Source: Rugosimonospora acidiphila (GTDB lineage Bacteria > Actinomycetota > Actinomycetes > Mycobacteriales > Micromonosporaceae). From it: a stretch of DNA of 64,000 nucleotides. Below are positions 7,088-15,262 of the stretch, piece by piece. The stretch spans positions 186,001-250,000 of the forward strand of contig NZ_BAABJQ010000005.1 of the NCBI RefSeq assembly GCF_039543385.1, read 5' to 3'. Numbering within the stretch: the stretch's first letter is position 1; every line of letters begins with the position of its first letter. The notes under the pieces were generated by a model. That model did not search any database. It was given only the letters and a program-made list of their open reading frames with translations, and was not told the origin of the DNA. The position numbers were made by a program, and so were the translations under genes.

Positions 7088-8457
7088 ACGCGCCCTCGGC
7101 TCCCGCCCGGTACCACGCCGAGCACGCCTGGCTGGGCGGCGAGACGCCGGTACGCGACGTGCTCATCGAGGTCGCCGGCGGCGTGATCGTCGAGGTGCGA
7201 CCGGGCGCGCCGGCCGGGAACGCCACCCGGCTGCCCGGACTGACCATCCCGGGCCTGGCCAACGCGCACTCCCACGCGTTCCACCGCGCCCTGCGCGGCC
7301 GGGTGCAGGGAGACGTTGTGGGTGCTCGGCTGCGCCACAAAGCGGACCCCGCCGGAGTTGGCACGTTCTGGACCTGGCGGGAGGGCATGTACGCGCTCGC
7401 CGATCGGCTGGATCCGGACTCCTACTTCCGCCTGGCCCGGGCCGTGTACGGCGAGATGGTGCTGGCCGGCATCACCGCGGTGGGCGAGTTCCACTACCTG
7501 CACCACGCGCCGGGCGGCGCCCGGTACGCCGACCCGAACGCGATGGGCCACGCCCTGATCGCCGCCGCGGCCGAGGCGGGTATCCGGATCACGCTGTTGG
7601 ACACCCTGTACCTGACCTCCACCGTGGACGGTCAGCCGCTGCGCGGCGCGCAGCTGCGCTTCGGCGATGGCGACGCGGACGGCTGGGCCGCGAGGGCGTC
7701 CGGGCTGCGCCGCGCGCCGCACGCCCGCCGGGGGGCGGCACTGCATTCGGTGCGAGCGGTGCCTGCCGAGCAGATCGGTGTTCTCGTGGCGGCGGCGGAG
7801 GGGCTGCCGCTGCACCTGCACCTGTCCGAACAGCGGGCCGAGAACGAGGACTGCCGGGCCCGGTACGGCCGCTCCCCCGCCGCCGTGCTGCACGCGCACG
7901 ACGCCCTGGGTCCCGGTACGACGGCGGTGCACGCCACCCACCTGTCCGAGGTGGATCTGGCGCTGCTCGGCGACACCGGCACCGGCGCCTGCCTCTGCCC
8001 GACTACCGAGCGGGATCTCGCCGACGGCATCGGCCCGGCCCGGGCGCTGGCCGACGCCGGCAGCCCACTGTGTCTGGGCAGCGACTCGCACGCCGTCGTC
8101 GACCTGTTCGAGGAGGCCCGGGCGGTGGAGCTGGACGAGCGCCTGCGCACCGAGCGGCGCGGGCACTTCTCCCCGGGCGAACTGCTGGCCGCGGCCACGT
8201 CCGCGGGTCACCGTTCGATCGGCTGGCCGGACGCTGGCGCGCTGGCCCCGGGCCACCGGGCCGATCTGGTCAGCGTCGCCCTGGACTCGGTCCGTACCGC
8301 GGGCACCGAGCCGCTGGCCGGGGCGGTACTGGCGGCCACGGCGGCGGACGTTACTCACGTGGTGGTGGATGGCCGGGTGGTGGTGCGGGAGGGGCGGCAC
8401 GTGACCCTCGACGTGGCGCGCGAGCTGCGCGAGTCGATCGGGGCGGTGACCGGATGA
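7084..8457 (+). CDS. hutF: N-formimidoyl-L-glutamate deiminase
   Basis: Amidohydrolase-superfamily enzyme (457 residues) that deiminates N-formimino-L-glutamate to N-formyl-L-glutamate plus ammonia, the branch of histidine catabolism used by many actinobacteria and pseudomonads. The metal-binding Asn-Ala-His-Ser-His-Ala-Phe-His segment is near residue 60. A later Leu-His-Leu-His-Leu-Ser-Glu and a Leu-Gly-Ser-Asp-Ser-His motif supply the remaining histidines and aspartate. The GTG start overlaps the previous stop (GTGA) and its own stop overlaps hutI (ATGA), so it is an internal gene of the operon. Confidence 0.93.
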   Translation: MNAPSAPARYHAEHAWLGGETPVRDVLIEVAGGVIVEVRPGAPAGNATRLPGLTIPGLANAHSHAFHRALRGRVQGDVVGARLRHKADPAGVGTFWTWREGMYALADRLDPDSYFRLARAVYGEMVLAGITAVGEFHYLHHAPGGARYADPNAMGHALIAAAAEAGIRITLLDTLYLTSTVDGQPLRGAQLRFGDGDADGWAARASGLRRAPHARRGAALHSVRAVPAEQIGVLVAAAEGLPLHLHLSEQRAENEDCRARYGRSPAAVLHAHDALGPGTTAVHATHLSEVDLALLGDTGTGACLCPTTERDLADGIGPARALADAGSPLCLGSDSHAVVDLFEEARAVELDERLRTERRGHFSPGELLAAATSAGHRSIGWPDAGALAPGHRADLVSVALDSVRTAGTEPLAGAVLAATAADVTHVVVDGRVVVREGRHVTLDVARELRESIGAVTG

Positions 8458-9647
8458 GCGTCACCGGCGGCGGCCCGAGCGGCGGCGCTGCGAACCTCGG
8501 CGGCGGCCCGAGTCTCGTGGTGGACAACATCGGCGAGCTGACCACGCACGGTCCACAGGGGACCCTGTCGGACGCGGCCCTGGTCGTCTCGGGCGGGCGG
8601 GTGGCCTGGATCGGCCCGTCCTCCCGGGTTCCGGCGGCGGACCGGCGCATCGACGCGGCCGGCCGGGCCGTCATCCCCGGCTTCGTGGACAGCCACGCGC
8701 ACCTCGTGTTCGCCGGCGACCGGGCCGCCGAGTTCGCCGCCCGGATGGCCGGACAGCCGTACACCGGCGGTGGGATCCGCACCACCGTGGCCGCCACCCG
8801 GGCCGCGGACGACGAGTTGCTGCGGGCCAACCTCGCCCGGCTGGTGGCCGAGGCACGCCGGCAGGGCACCACCACCATCGAGATCAAGAGCGGATACGGG
8901 CTGACCGTCGAGGACGAGGCCCGGTCCGTGCGGCTGGCCGCCGAGTTCACCGCCGAGACCACCTACCTCGGCGCCCATGTAGTGCCCGAGGGCCACGACC
9001 CCGCCGACTACGTGCGGCTGGTCGGCGGCCCGATGCTGGAGGCGGTCCGACCGTACGCGCGGTGGATCGACGTGTTCTGCGAGCGCGGCGCGTTCGACCC
9101 CGACCAGGCCCGGGAGGTCCTGCGCGCCGGCATCGCGGCCGGGCTCGGTGCCCGCATCCACGCCAACCAGCTCACCGCCGGTGAGGGGGTGCGGATAGCC
9201 GTCGAGCTGGGCGCCGCCAGCGCCGACCACTGCACCCATCTGTCCACATCGGATGTTGACGCGCTGGCCGGCTCGGACACCGTCGCGACCCTGCTGCCCG
9301 GCGCCGAGTTCTCCACCCGGTCGCCGTACCCGGACGCCCGCGCGCTGCTCGACGCCGGCGCCACCGTCGCCCTGGCCACCGACTGCAACCCGGGCTCGTC
9401 GTACACCTCGTCGATGCCGTTCTGCCTGGCGCTCGCGGTACGGGAGATGCGGATGACCCCGGCCGAGGCGCTCTGGGCCGCCACCACCGGGAGCGCGCGA
9501 GCCCTGCGCCGCGACGACATCGGGCACCTGGACGTCGGTGCCCGTGCCGATCTGTCCATCCTGGACGCACCCAGCCATCTGCACCTGGCCTACCGGCCGG
9601 GAGTACCACTGATCCACCGAGTAATTCAGCGCGGAGAGCCGACATGA
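8454..9647 (+). CDS. hutI: Imidazolonepropionase
   Basis: Hydrolyses 4-imidazolone-5-propionate to N-formimino-L-glutamate, the third step of histidine degradation. The 397-residue protein shows the metal site Asp-Ser-His-Ala-His-Leu-Val-Phe-Ala-Gly-Asp-Arg, then Ile-Lys-Ser-Gly-Tyr-Gly-Leu, a His-Ala-Asn-Gln-Leu segment and Ala-Thr-Asp-Cys-Asn-Pro-Gly, all characteristic of HutI. The first ~20 residues are Gly/Ser-rich and extra to the fold. The ATG overlaps the hutF stop and the hutI stop overlaps the hutH ATG, keeping the four enzymes coupled. Confidence 0.95.
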   Translation: MSVTGGGPSGGAANLGGGPSLVVDNIGELTTHGPQGTLSDAALVVSGGRVAWIGPSSRVPAADRRIDAAGRAVIPGFVDSHAHLVFAGDRAAEFAARMAGQPYTGGGIRTTVAATRAADDELLRANLARLVAEARRQGTTTIEIKSGYGLTVEDEARSVRLAAEFTAETTYLGAHVVPEGHDPADYVRLVGGPMLEAVRPYARWIDVFCERGAFDPDQAREVLRAGIAAGLGARIHANQLTAGEGVRIAVELGAASADHCTHLSTSDVDALAGSDTVATLLPGAEFSTRSPYPDARALLDAGATVALATDCNPGSSYTSSMPFCLALAVREMRMTPAEALWAATTGSARALRRDDIGHLDVGARADLSILDAPSHLHLAYRPGVPLIHRVIQRGEPT

Positions 9648-11188
9648 CCAGCACCACCATCGCCATCTCGCCGACCGGAGTCTCCCCGGACGACGTCGTC
9701 GCCACCGCCCGCCGGGGGGCCCGGCTGGAGCTGTCCCCGGCCGCGCTCGACGCGATGACCGCCAGCCGGCACCTCGTGGAGGCCATCGAGCGGGACGGCC
9801 GCCCGGTCTACGGTGTCTCCACCGGTTTCGGGGCACTGGCCGACACCCCGATCTCGCCCGAGCGCCGCTCCGAACTCCAGCACGCGCTGATCCGCTCCCA
9901 CTCCGCCGGCATCGGCGCACCCATGCCGCGCGAGGTGGTTCGCGCGATGATGCTGCTGCGCGTGCGGTCGCTGGCCATGGGCCGGTCCGGGGTCCGGCCA
10001 CTGGTCGCCCAGGCGCTGGTGGACCTGCTCAACCACGACATCACCCCGTGGGTGCCGGAGCACGGCTCGCTGGGCGCCTCCGGCGACCTGGCGCCGCTGG
10101 CGCACTGCGCGCTCGTCCTGCTCGGCGAGGGCTGGGTGCTCGGCGACGACGGCTCCCGGGTGGCCGGCGGCGAGGCGCTGAGCCGGGCCGGGTTGCGCCC
10201 GATCCGGTTGGCAGCCAAGGAGGGGCTGGCGCTCATCAACGGCACCGACGGCATGCTCGGCATGCTGCTGCTGGCCGCCGACGACGCCGCGCACCTGTTC
10301 ACCATGGCGGACCTGACCGCCGCGCTGTCCATCGAGGCGATGCTCGGCAGCGACCGGCCGTTCCAGCCCGAGCTGCACGCCATCCGGCCGCATCCGGGCC
10401 AGTCCGTCTCGGCCGCCAACATCCACCGGCTGCTGCAGAATTCGTCCATCATGGACAGCCACCGCAACGACATGGCGCACGCGGTGCAGGACGCGTACTC
10501 GATGCGGTGCGCCCCGCAGGTCGCCGGGGCGGCCCGGGACACCCTGGGCCACGTGAACGAGGTGGCCGCCCGCGAGTTGGTGTCCATTGTGGACAATCCG
10601 GTGGTGCTGCCGGACGGCCGGGTGGAGTCGACCGGCAACTTCCACGGGGCGCCGCTGGGCTTCGCGGCGGACTTCCTGGCCATCGCCGCGGCGGAGGTCG
10701 GCGCGATCGCCGAGCGCCGGGTGGACCGGCTGCTGGACGTGTGCCGGTCCCGGGACCTGCCGCCGTTCCTCAGCCCGGACGCCGGGGTCAACTCCGGGCT
10801 GATGATCGCCCAGTACACCGCGGCCGGCATCGTCGCCGAGAACCGGCGGCTGGCCAACCCGGCCAGCGTGGACTCGCTGCCCACCAGCGGCATGCAGGAG
10901 GACCACGTGAGCATGGGGTGGGCGGCCACCCGCAAGCTGCGCACCGTGCTGGACAACCTCACCAGCCTGCTGGCGGTCGAGTTGCTGGCCGGGGTGCGCG
11001 GGCTCCAACTGCGCGCACCGCTGACCGCGTCGCCCGCGGGCCGGGTCGCGATCGAGGCGGTGGCCCGGTTCGCCGGCGAGCCGGGGCCGGACGTCTTCCT
11101 CGCTCCCGTGCTGGAGTCCGCCCGCGAATCGGTACGCGGGGCCGACCTGAGGGCCGCCGTCGAGAAGGCCGTCGGCCCGCTGCTCTAG
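9644..11188 (+). CDS. hutH: Histidine ammonia-lyase
   Basis: Deaminates L-histidine to urocanate, the entry step of the pathway; acts as a cytosolic tetramer. The Ala145-Ser146-Gly147 triad in Gly-Ser-Leu-Gly-Ala-Ser-Gly-Asp-Leu cyclises to the MIO electrophile. Tyr57 in Val-Tyr-Gly-Val-Ser-Thr-Gly-Phe-Gly is the catalytic base region. The 514-residue length is normal. It is the last gene of the hut operon and its ATG overlaps the hutI stop. A weak inverted repeat (GTCTGG to CCAGAC, about 11196-11221) lies between its stop and the convergent gene. Placing hutH last, behind the later enzymes, is unusual compared with many hut operons. Confidence 0.96.
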   Translation: MTSTTIAISPTGVSPDDVVATARRGARLELSPAALDAMTASRHLVEAIERDGRPVYGVSTGFGALADTPISPERRSELQHALIRSHSAGIGAPMPREVVRAMMLLRVRSLAMGRSGVRPLVAQALVDLLNHDITPWVPEHGSLGASGDLAPLAHCALVLLGEGWVLGDDGSRVAGGEALSRAGLRPIRLAAKEGLALINGTDGMLGMLLLAADDAAHLFTMADLTAALSIEAMLGSDRPFQPELHAIRPHPGQSVSAANIHRLLQNSSIMDSHRNDMAHAVQDAYSMRCAPQVAGAARDTLGHVNEVAARELVSIVDNPVVLPDGRVESTGNFHGAPLGFAADFLAIAAAEVGAIAERRVDRLLDVCRSRDLPPFLSPDAGVNSGLMIAQYTAAGIVAENRRLANPASVDSLPTSGMQEDHVSMGWAATRKLRTVLDNLTSLLAVELLAGVRGLQLRAPLTASPAGRVAIEAVARFAGEPGPDVFLAPVLESARESVRGADLRAAVEKAVGPLL

Positions 11189-11250
11189 CGACTGGTCTGG
11201 GTCGTCGCGCGGCGCCAGACGCGCCGAGCCAGACTGGTCGTGCCCGGGGC

Positions 11251-11718
11251 CTACCAGTACCCGCGCATCAGCTCGCGCGACCAGGCCGGCTGCCGCACCC
11301 GGCCGCGCGGGCCGAACTCCTCCAGGTAGGGCTTCACGTCCAGCACCGGCGTGCCGTCGATCGCGTCCAGCCCGCGCACCAGCAGCCGCAGTCCCTCGAC
11401 GCCGGTCAGCTCGCAGCGGGACACGCCGACCCGGTTGGGCCGGTTCTTGGCCCGCTGCGCGAGGATGCCGACCCGCGGCCACGCCTGGTTGCCGCGGGGG
11501 TGCCGGGCCCCGGTCTCGACCCCGGCCTCGGCGACCCGGTCGAACACGAAGACAACCTCAAGGTGGGAGAACTCGGACAGCCCGTCGACCGCGTCCACGC
11601 CGACCACGGCCGGGTCGAGCACGATCGTGCCGGAGATCGCACCCCAGTCGTCATCGATGGGTTCGGCCCTCGACGACTCGACCCGGCCGATCGGACGCAT
11701 GGCGAACTCGTCTGCCAT
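11251..11718 (-). CDS. TrmO/TsaA-like SAM-dependent methyltransferase domain protein
   Basis: A 155-residue protein of the TsaA/YaeB (TrmO) family. The E. coli member methylates N6-threonylcarbamoyladenosine-37 in tRNA-Thr. Seen here are the N-terminal Pro-Ile-Gly-Arg-Val-Glu-Ser, the central Ala-Arg-His-Pro-Arg-Gly-Asn and Arg-Pro-Asn-Arg-Val-Gly-Val-Ser segment, and Leu-Asp-Val-Lys-Pro-Tyr, which are family hallmarks. It is shorter than E. coli TrmO and consists of the core beta-barrel only, so the exact substrate is uncertain. The ATG at 11718 begins the conserved part. It is convergent to hutH and directly downstream of rdgB on the same strand. Confidence 0.8.
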   Translation of the reverse strand: MADEFAMRPIGRVESSRAEPIDDDWGAISGTIVLDPAVVGVDAVDGLSEFSHLEVVFVFDRVAEAGVETGARHPRGNQAWPRVGILAQRAKNRPNRVGVSRCELTGVEGLRLLVRGLDAIDGTPVLDVKPYLEEFGPRGRVRQPAWSRELMRGYW

Positions 11719-11776
11719 CGGCAGCGACCTGCTTTCTCGAGGCGCGAAGGGCTCCCGGCGGCCGGACCGGACCCGC

Positions 11777-12385
11777 TCAGGTGTCCGCTGCGGACGGATC
11801 GGTGAGTTCCGCAGTGATGATCTCGGCGAGCGCGCGGAAGGCCTTGCCCCGGTGGCTGATCGCGTCCTTCTCATCGGGCGTCAGCTCGGCGTTGGTGCGC
11901 GTCTGGCCCTCCGCCACGAAGATGGGGTCGTACCCGAACCCATTCTCACCGCGCGACGCGCGGATGAGCCGGCCCGGCATCCCCCGGGTGACCGTCCACT
12001 CCCGCCCGTCGGGCAGCGCCAGGGCGGCCGAGCACACGAAGGCGGCACCCCGGGCCGAGTCCGGCACGTCGCCGATCTGCGCCAGTACCAGCGCGAGATT
12101 CCCCGCGTCGTCGCCGTGGACGCCGGACCAGCGCGCGGAGAAGACGCCCGGCATCCCGTTCAGCACGTCGACCGCCAGTCCGGAGTCGTCCGCGACCGTG
12201 GGCAGCCCGGTGCGTGCCACGCCCTCGCGCGCCTTGATGAGCGCGTTCTCCTCGAATGTCAGCCCGCTCTCCGGCACCTCTTCGTAGGCCGGCACGTCGG
12301 CCAGCCCGACCAGCGCGACATCGATCAGGATGCGCTGGAGCTCGACCAGCTTCTTCTTGTTCCGGGTGGCCAGCAGGATCTTCAT
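11777..12385 (-). CDS. rdgB: dITP/XTP pyrophosphatase (non-canonical purine NTP)
   Basis: Hydrolyses inosine and xanthosine triphosphates to monophosphates, keeping deaminated purines out of nucleic acids. The 202-residue protein starts with the HAM1 signature Leu-Leu-Ala-Thr-Arg-Asn-Lys-Lys-Lys and has Phe-Glu-Glu-Asn-Ala, Asp-Asp-Ser-Gly-Leu, Gly-Phe-Gly-Tyr-Asp-Pro-Ile-Phe and Ser-His-Arg-Gly-Lys-Ala motifs. Its ATG overlaps the rph stop by four bases. The rph-rdgB pairing matches Rv1340-Rv1341 of M. tuberculosis. Confidence 0.96.
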   Translation of the reverse strand: MKILLATRNKKKLVELQRILIDVALVGLADVPAYEEVPESGLTFEENALIKAREGVARTGLPTVADDSGLAVDVLNGMPGVFSARWSGVHGDDAGNLALVLAQIGDVPDSARGAAFVCSAALALPDGREWTVTRGMPGRLIRASRGENGFGYDPIFVAEGQTRTNAELTPDEKDAISHRGKAFRALAEIITAELTDPSAADT

Positions 12386-13110
12386 GAGGCCAGGGCCTTG
12401 CGCTGCAGCTCGGTCAGCGCCGCGCAACCGGCCGCGCCCAGATCCACCAGCGCGTCCAGCTCGGCACGCTTGAACACCGACTGCTCGCCGGTGCCCTGCA
12501 CCTCGACGAAGTCGCCGGTGCCCGTGCACACGATGTTCATGTCCACGTCGGCGATGACGTCCTCTTCGTAGCACAGGTCCAGCCGGGGCTCGCCGCCGAT
12601 GATGCCCACACTCACCGCGGCCACCGACCGGTGCAGCGCGGCCTCGGGCTTGCCGGACAGCGCGCGCTTGCGGCCGAGCCACGCCACGGCGTCGGCCACC
12701 GCGACGTAGCCGCCGGTGATGGCCGCGGTCCGGGTGCCGCCGTCGGCCTGCAGCACGTCGCAGTCCACCATGATGGAGTTCTCGCCGAGCGCCGCGAGGT
12801 CCAGGCAGGCCCGCAGGCTGCGGCCGATCAGGCGGGAGATTTCGTGCGTACGCCCGCCGATGCGCCCCTTCACGCTCTCCCGGTCGGAGCGGGTGGTGGT
12901 CGCCCGGGGCAGCATCGCGTACTCCGCCGTCACCCAGCCGAGCCCCGACCCCTTACGCCACCGGGGCACGCCCTCGGTGACGCTCGCGGTGCACAGCACT
13001 CGGGTCGCGCCGAACTCCACGAGCACGGAGCCTTCCGGATGCATGCTCCAATTCCGGGTCAGCGTTACCTGTCGCAGTTGGTCAGGGGTACGTCCATCGG
13101 GTCGGGCCAT
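12382..13110 (-). CDS. rph: Ribonuclease PH
   Basis: Phosphorolytic 3'-5' exoribonuclease that trims tRNA precursors; hexameric and cytosolic. The 242-residue length is standard and the N-terminus Met-Ala-Arg-Pro-Asp-Gly-Arg is diagnostic. Later segments Gly-Arg-Thr-Glu/His-Glu-Ile-Ser-Arg-Leu-Ile-Gly-Arg-Ser and Asp-Cys-Asp-Val-Leu-Gln-Ala-Asp-Gly-Gly-Thr-Arg-Thr are the phosphate and catalytic sites. The upstream SGNH gene runs 46 bases into this gene in another frame. I keep the ATG at 13110 because the conserved N-terminus requires it. Confidence 0.97.
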   Translation of the reverse strand: MARPDGRTPDQLRQVTLTRNWSMHPEGSVLVEFGATRVLCTASVTEGVPRWRKGSGLGWVTAEYAMLPRATTTRSDRESVKGRIGGRTHEISRLIGRSLRACLDLAALGENSIMVDCDVLQADGGTRTAAITGGYVAVADAVAWLGRKRALSGKPEAALHRSVAAVSVGIIGGEPRLDLCYEEDVIADVDMNIVCTGTGDFVEVQGTGEQSVFKRAELDALVDLGAAGCAALTELQRKALAS

Positions 13111-13934
13111 GCCGCCAGCCTAGTCCGCACCAACGGGGCGCACAGCGCGGCGGTGACCTCACGGGCCATCGAGTCGTCGAGCCGGTGCGCGAGCCCACGC
13201 AGCCCGTACCACCACTCCGCGATCATCATCCCGGCCAGGTACGGCACCAGATCCGTCGAGCGGTCGACCATCCAGCGCACCCCCTTCGTCGCCATCCAGC
13301 GCAGCTCGGAGGAGAGCGTGGGTGGCGGGTTGGCCGGCTCCTCATCCGGCCAGCGGGCCGGCGAAAGGCCCAGCCGGCCGGCGAACGAGCGGGCCAGCAG
13401 CCGGTGCCCGCGCTCGCTGGGGTGCAACCGGTCGACGCTCCACATGCGACGCTCATAGGTGGCCGGGTGCCCGGCGATATCGACGTGTACCGTCCCGAAC
13501 CGCTCGGCCGCCGCGTCGGTGACCGCGTTGACCGCCCGGATCCGGCGGGCCAGCGGGCGGGCCAGGCCCCCGGGCAGGCGGAACATCCGCCCCGGGTCGG
13601 GCAGGCGCATGGTGAGCACGATCGCACCCTCGGTGCGCAGCGCGGCGAGGGTGCGCTCGATCGTCCCGGCCACGCGGCACACGTCGAAGGTGCGGCGCAG
13701 GGTGTCGTTGACGCCCATGATCACCGACGCGATGTCGGGACGCAGTTCCAGCGCCCGGGGCAGTTGGTCGCGCTCGACGTCCCTGGTCAACGCGCCATTG
13801 ACGGCCAGGTTGTGCAGTCGGGGCGCGGGCAGGGACGCCGCCAGCAGTGCCGCCCAGCCGCGCCAGGCGCCGTCCGGCTGGGGATCGCCCACGCCCACGG
13901 TGATCGAGTCGCCCAGGGCGACGAACGTGGTCAC
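13065..13934 (-). CDS. SGNH/GDSL-type esterase or hydrolase
   Basis: A 289-residue hydrolase of the SGNH superfamily, with no signal peptide, so probably cytosolic. Block I is Ala-Leu-Gly-Asp-Ser-Ile-Thr (nucleophile Ser), block III Gly-Val-Asn-Asp-Thr (oxyanion Asn), and block V Ser-Val-Asp-Arg-Leu-His-Pro-Ser (Asp and His of the triad). The C-terminal ~90 residues extend beyond the usual domain and include tryptophan-rich stretches of unknown role. It overlaps rph by 46 bases and the upstream glycosyltransferase by four (ATGA). This coupling suggests an acyl-removing step linked to the two glycosyltransferases. Substrate unknown. Confidence 0.85.
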   Translation of the reverse strand: MTTFVALGDSITVGVGDPQPDGAWRGWAALLAASLPAPRLHNLAVNGALTRDVERDQLPRALELRPDIASVIMGVNDTLRRTFDVCRVAGTIERTLAALRTEGAIVLTMRLPDPGRMFRLPGGLARPLARRIRAVNAVTDAAAERFGTVHVDIAGHPATYERRMWSVDRLHPSERGHRLLARSFAGRLGLSPARWPDEEPANPPPTLSSELRWMATKGVRWMVDRSTDLVPYLAGMMIAEWWYGLRGLAHRLDDSMAREVTAALCAPLVRTRLAAWPDPMDVPLTNCDR

Positions 13935-15262
13935 GACGCGATCCCCGCCAGCTCGCCGTCCAGCTCGTCGCCGTCGTCCCAGGCACCGGCGACGGCGGGC
14001 GCCGACGGCCCGTCGGCCACACCGGAAAGGTCGCGACCATCCTGACCGGCGGCCAGTTCGAGACCATCCGGGCCGGCGGCCAGCTCGCTATCATCGCGGC
14101 CGGCCGAGAGGTCGAGGCCGCCGGACACGCCGTGCACGCCGAGGAAACCGGCCACCGCGTTCGGCCAGCCGAACTCCTGCGCACGGTGCCGGGCCGCCGC
14201 GCGGCGCTGCGCCGACGGGCGGTTGAGCACGTCCCGCACGCCGTCCGCGAACGCCTCCCCGCGTACCGCCACCCCGGCCGCGCCGATCACCTCGGGCAGC
14301 GCGCTCTGGTCGCTGACCACCACCGGCGTGCCGCAGGCCAACGCCTCCAGCGCCGCCAGCCCGAAGGTCTCCACCGGCCCCGGCGCCAGCACCACGTCGG
14401 CCGAGGCGAGCAGCGCGGCCAGCGCGGCTCGGTCGGGTACAAAACCGGCGAAGCGCACCGGCAACCCCGCCGCGCGGCGGACCAAGCGGGGTCGAAGTGG
14501 CCCGTCCCCGGCCACCACGAGCACGGCGGGCACCCCGGCCTCCCGCAGTTCCTGTACCGCGATGACCGAGCGCTCCGGCCGCTTCTCCGGCGACAGACGT
14601 CCACAGTGGACGATGAGTACCTCGTCGTCACGCGCGTACCGGCGCCGTACCCCGAGGGACGCGGCGGCCGGCGAGAAGTTGTTCAGGTCCACCCCGAGCG
14701 GCACCCGGCGCAGATTGGCGACCCCGAGCCGGGCGAACTCGGCCGCGGCCCAGTCCGTGGTGCAGACCACGGAGGTGTAGTGCATGGCGGTGCGGGAATT
14801 CAGCGCGTCGGCCAGCAGCGCCGCCGGCCCGGACAGCACCCGGCCGGCGAGCCCGAGCAGGCCGGCCACGCTCTCGTGCGACACCATCACCGACGGCACC
14901 CCGTTGCGCCTGGCCCACGCCCCGGTCCAGCGCAGCGTGGTGCGGTCGGACACCTCCAGCCGGTCCGGGCGCAGCTCGGCCAGCAGGGAGGTCAGCCGGC
15001 GCCGGTTGAGCAGCACCCGGTACCCGCCGGAGAGCGGCACCACCGGACCCGGCAGCGTGATGAGCCGACCCTGATCGGTCATCTCATCCGCCGCCCGCTC
15101 CCCCGGTATCACGAGCACGGGCTCGTGCCCGGCCGCGAGGTAGCCGGAGCCGAGCGCACGCATCGCCGTGCGCAGGCCGCCGGAGCGCGGGGCGACGAAG
15201 TTGGCCAGCCGCACGATTCTCATGGCGTCGGGTGTCCCGGTACCGGTGTGCGGCCGGGTCAC
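13931..15262 (-). CDS. GT4-family glycosyltransferase with low-complexity C-terminal tail
   Basis: A GT-B fold retaining glycosyltransferase, 443 residues from the GTG at 15262, which overlaps the upstream gene by four bases; an in-frame ATG at 15223 is the alternative and fits the conserved start Met-Arg-Ile-Val-Arg-Leu-Ala-Asn. The C-terminal nucleotide-sugar domain shows Gly-Arg-Leu-Ser-Pro-Glu-Lys-Arg-Pro-Glu-Arg and the Glu-X7-Glu type motif Glu-Thr-Phe-Gly-Leu-Ala-Ala-Leu-Glu. The last ~65 residues are an acidic Asp/Gly/Leu/Ala repeat-like tail absent from family relatives. Operonic position with a second GT4 suggests sequential glycosylation, possibly of a phosphatidylinositol-type or other lipid acceptor. 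Donor and acceptor unknown. Confidence 0.85.
   Translation of the reverse strand: MTRPHTGTGTPDAMRIVRLANFVAPRSGGLRTAMRALGSGYLAAGHEPVLVIPGERAADEMTDQGRLITLPGPVVPLSGGYRVLLNRRRLTSLLAELRPDRLEVSDRTTLRWTGAWARRNGVPSVMVSHESVAGLLGLAGRVLSGPAALLADALNSRTAMHYTSVVCTTDWAAAEFARLGVANLRRVPLGVDLNNFSPAAASLGVRRRYARDDEVLIVHCGRLSPEKRPERSVIAVQELREAGVPAVLVVAGDGPLRPRLVRRAAGLPVRFAGFVPDRAALAALLASADVVLAPGPVETFGLAALEALACGTPVVVSDQSALPEVIGAAGVAVRGEAFADGVRDVLNRPSAQRRAAARHRAQEFGWPNAVAGFLGVHGVSGGLDLSAGRDDSELAAGPDGLELAAGQDGRDLSGVADGPSAPAVAGAWDDGDELDGELAGIAS

Noticed and set aside
14599..14611. GTCCACA within the recurrent palindrome as a DnaA box (TTGTCCACA) and hence a replication origin
   Set aside because: Copies are scattered inside genes over 42 kb, mostly lack the leading TT, and no dnaA or dnaN gene is present.
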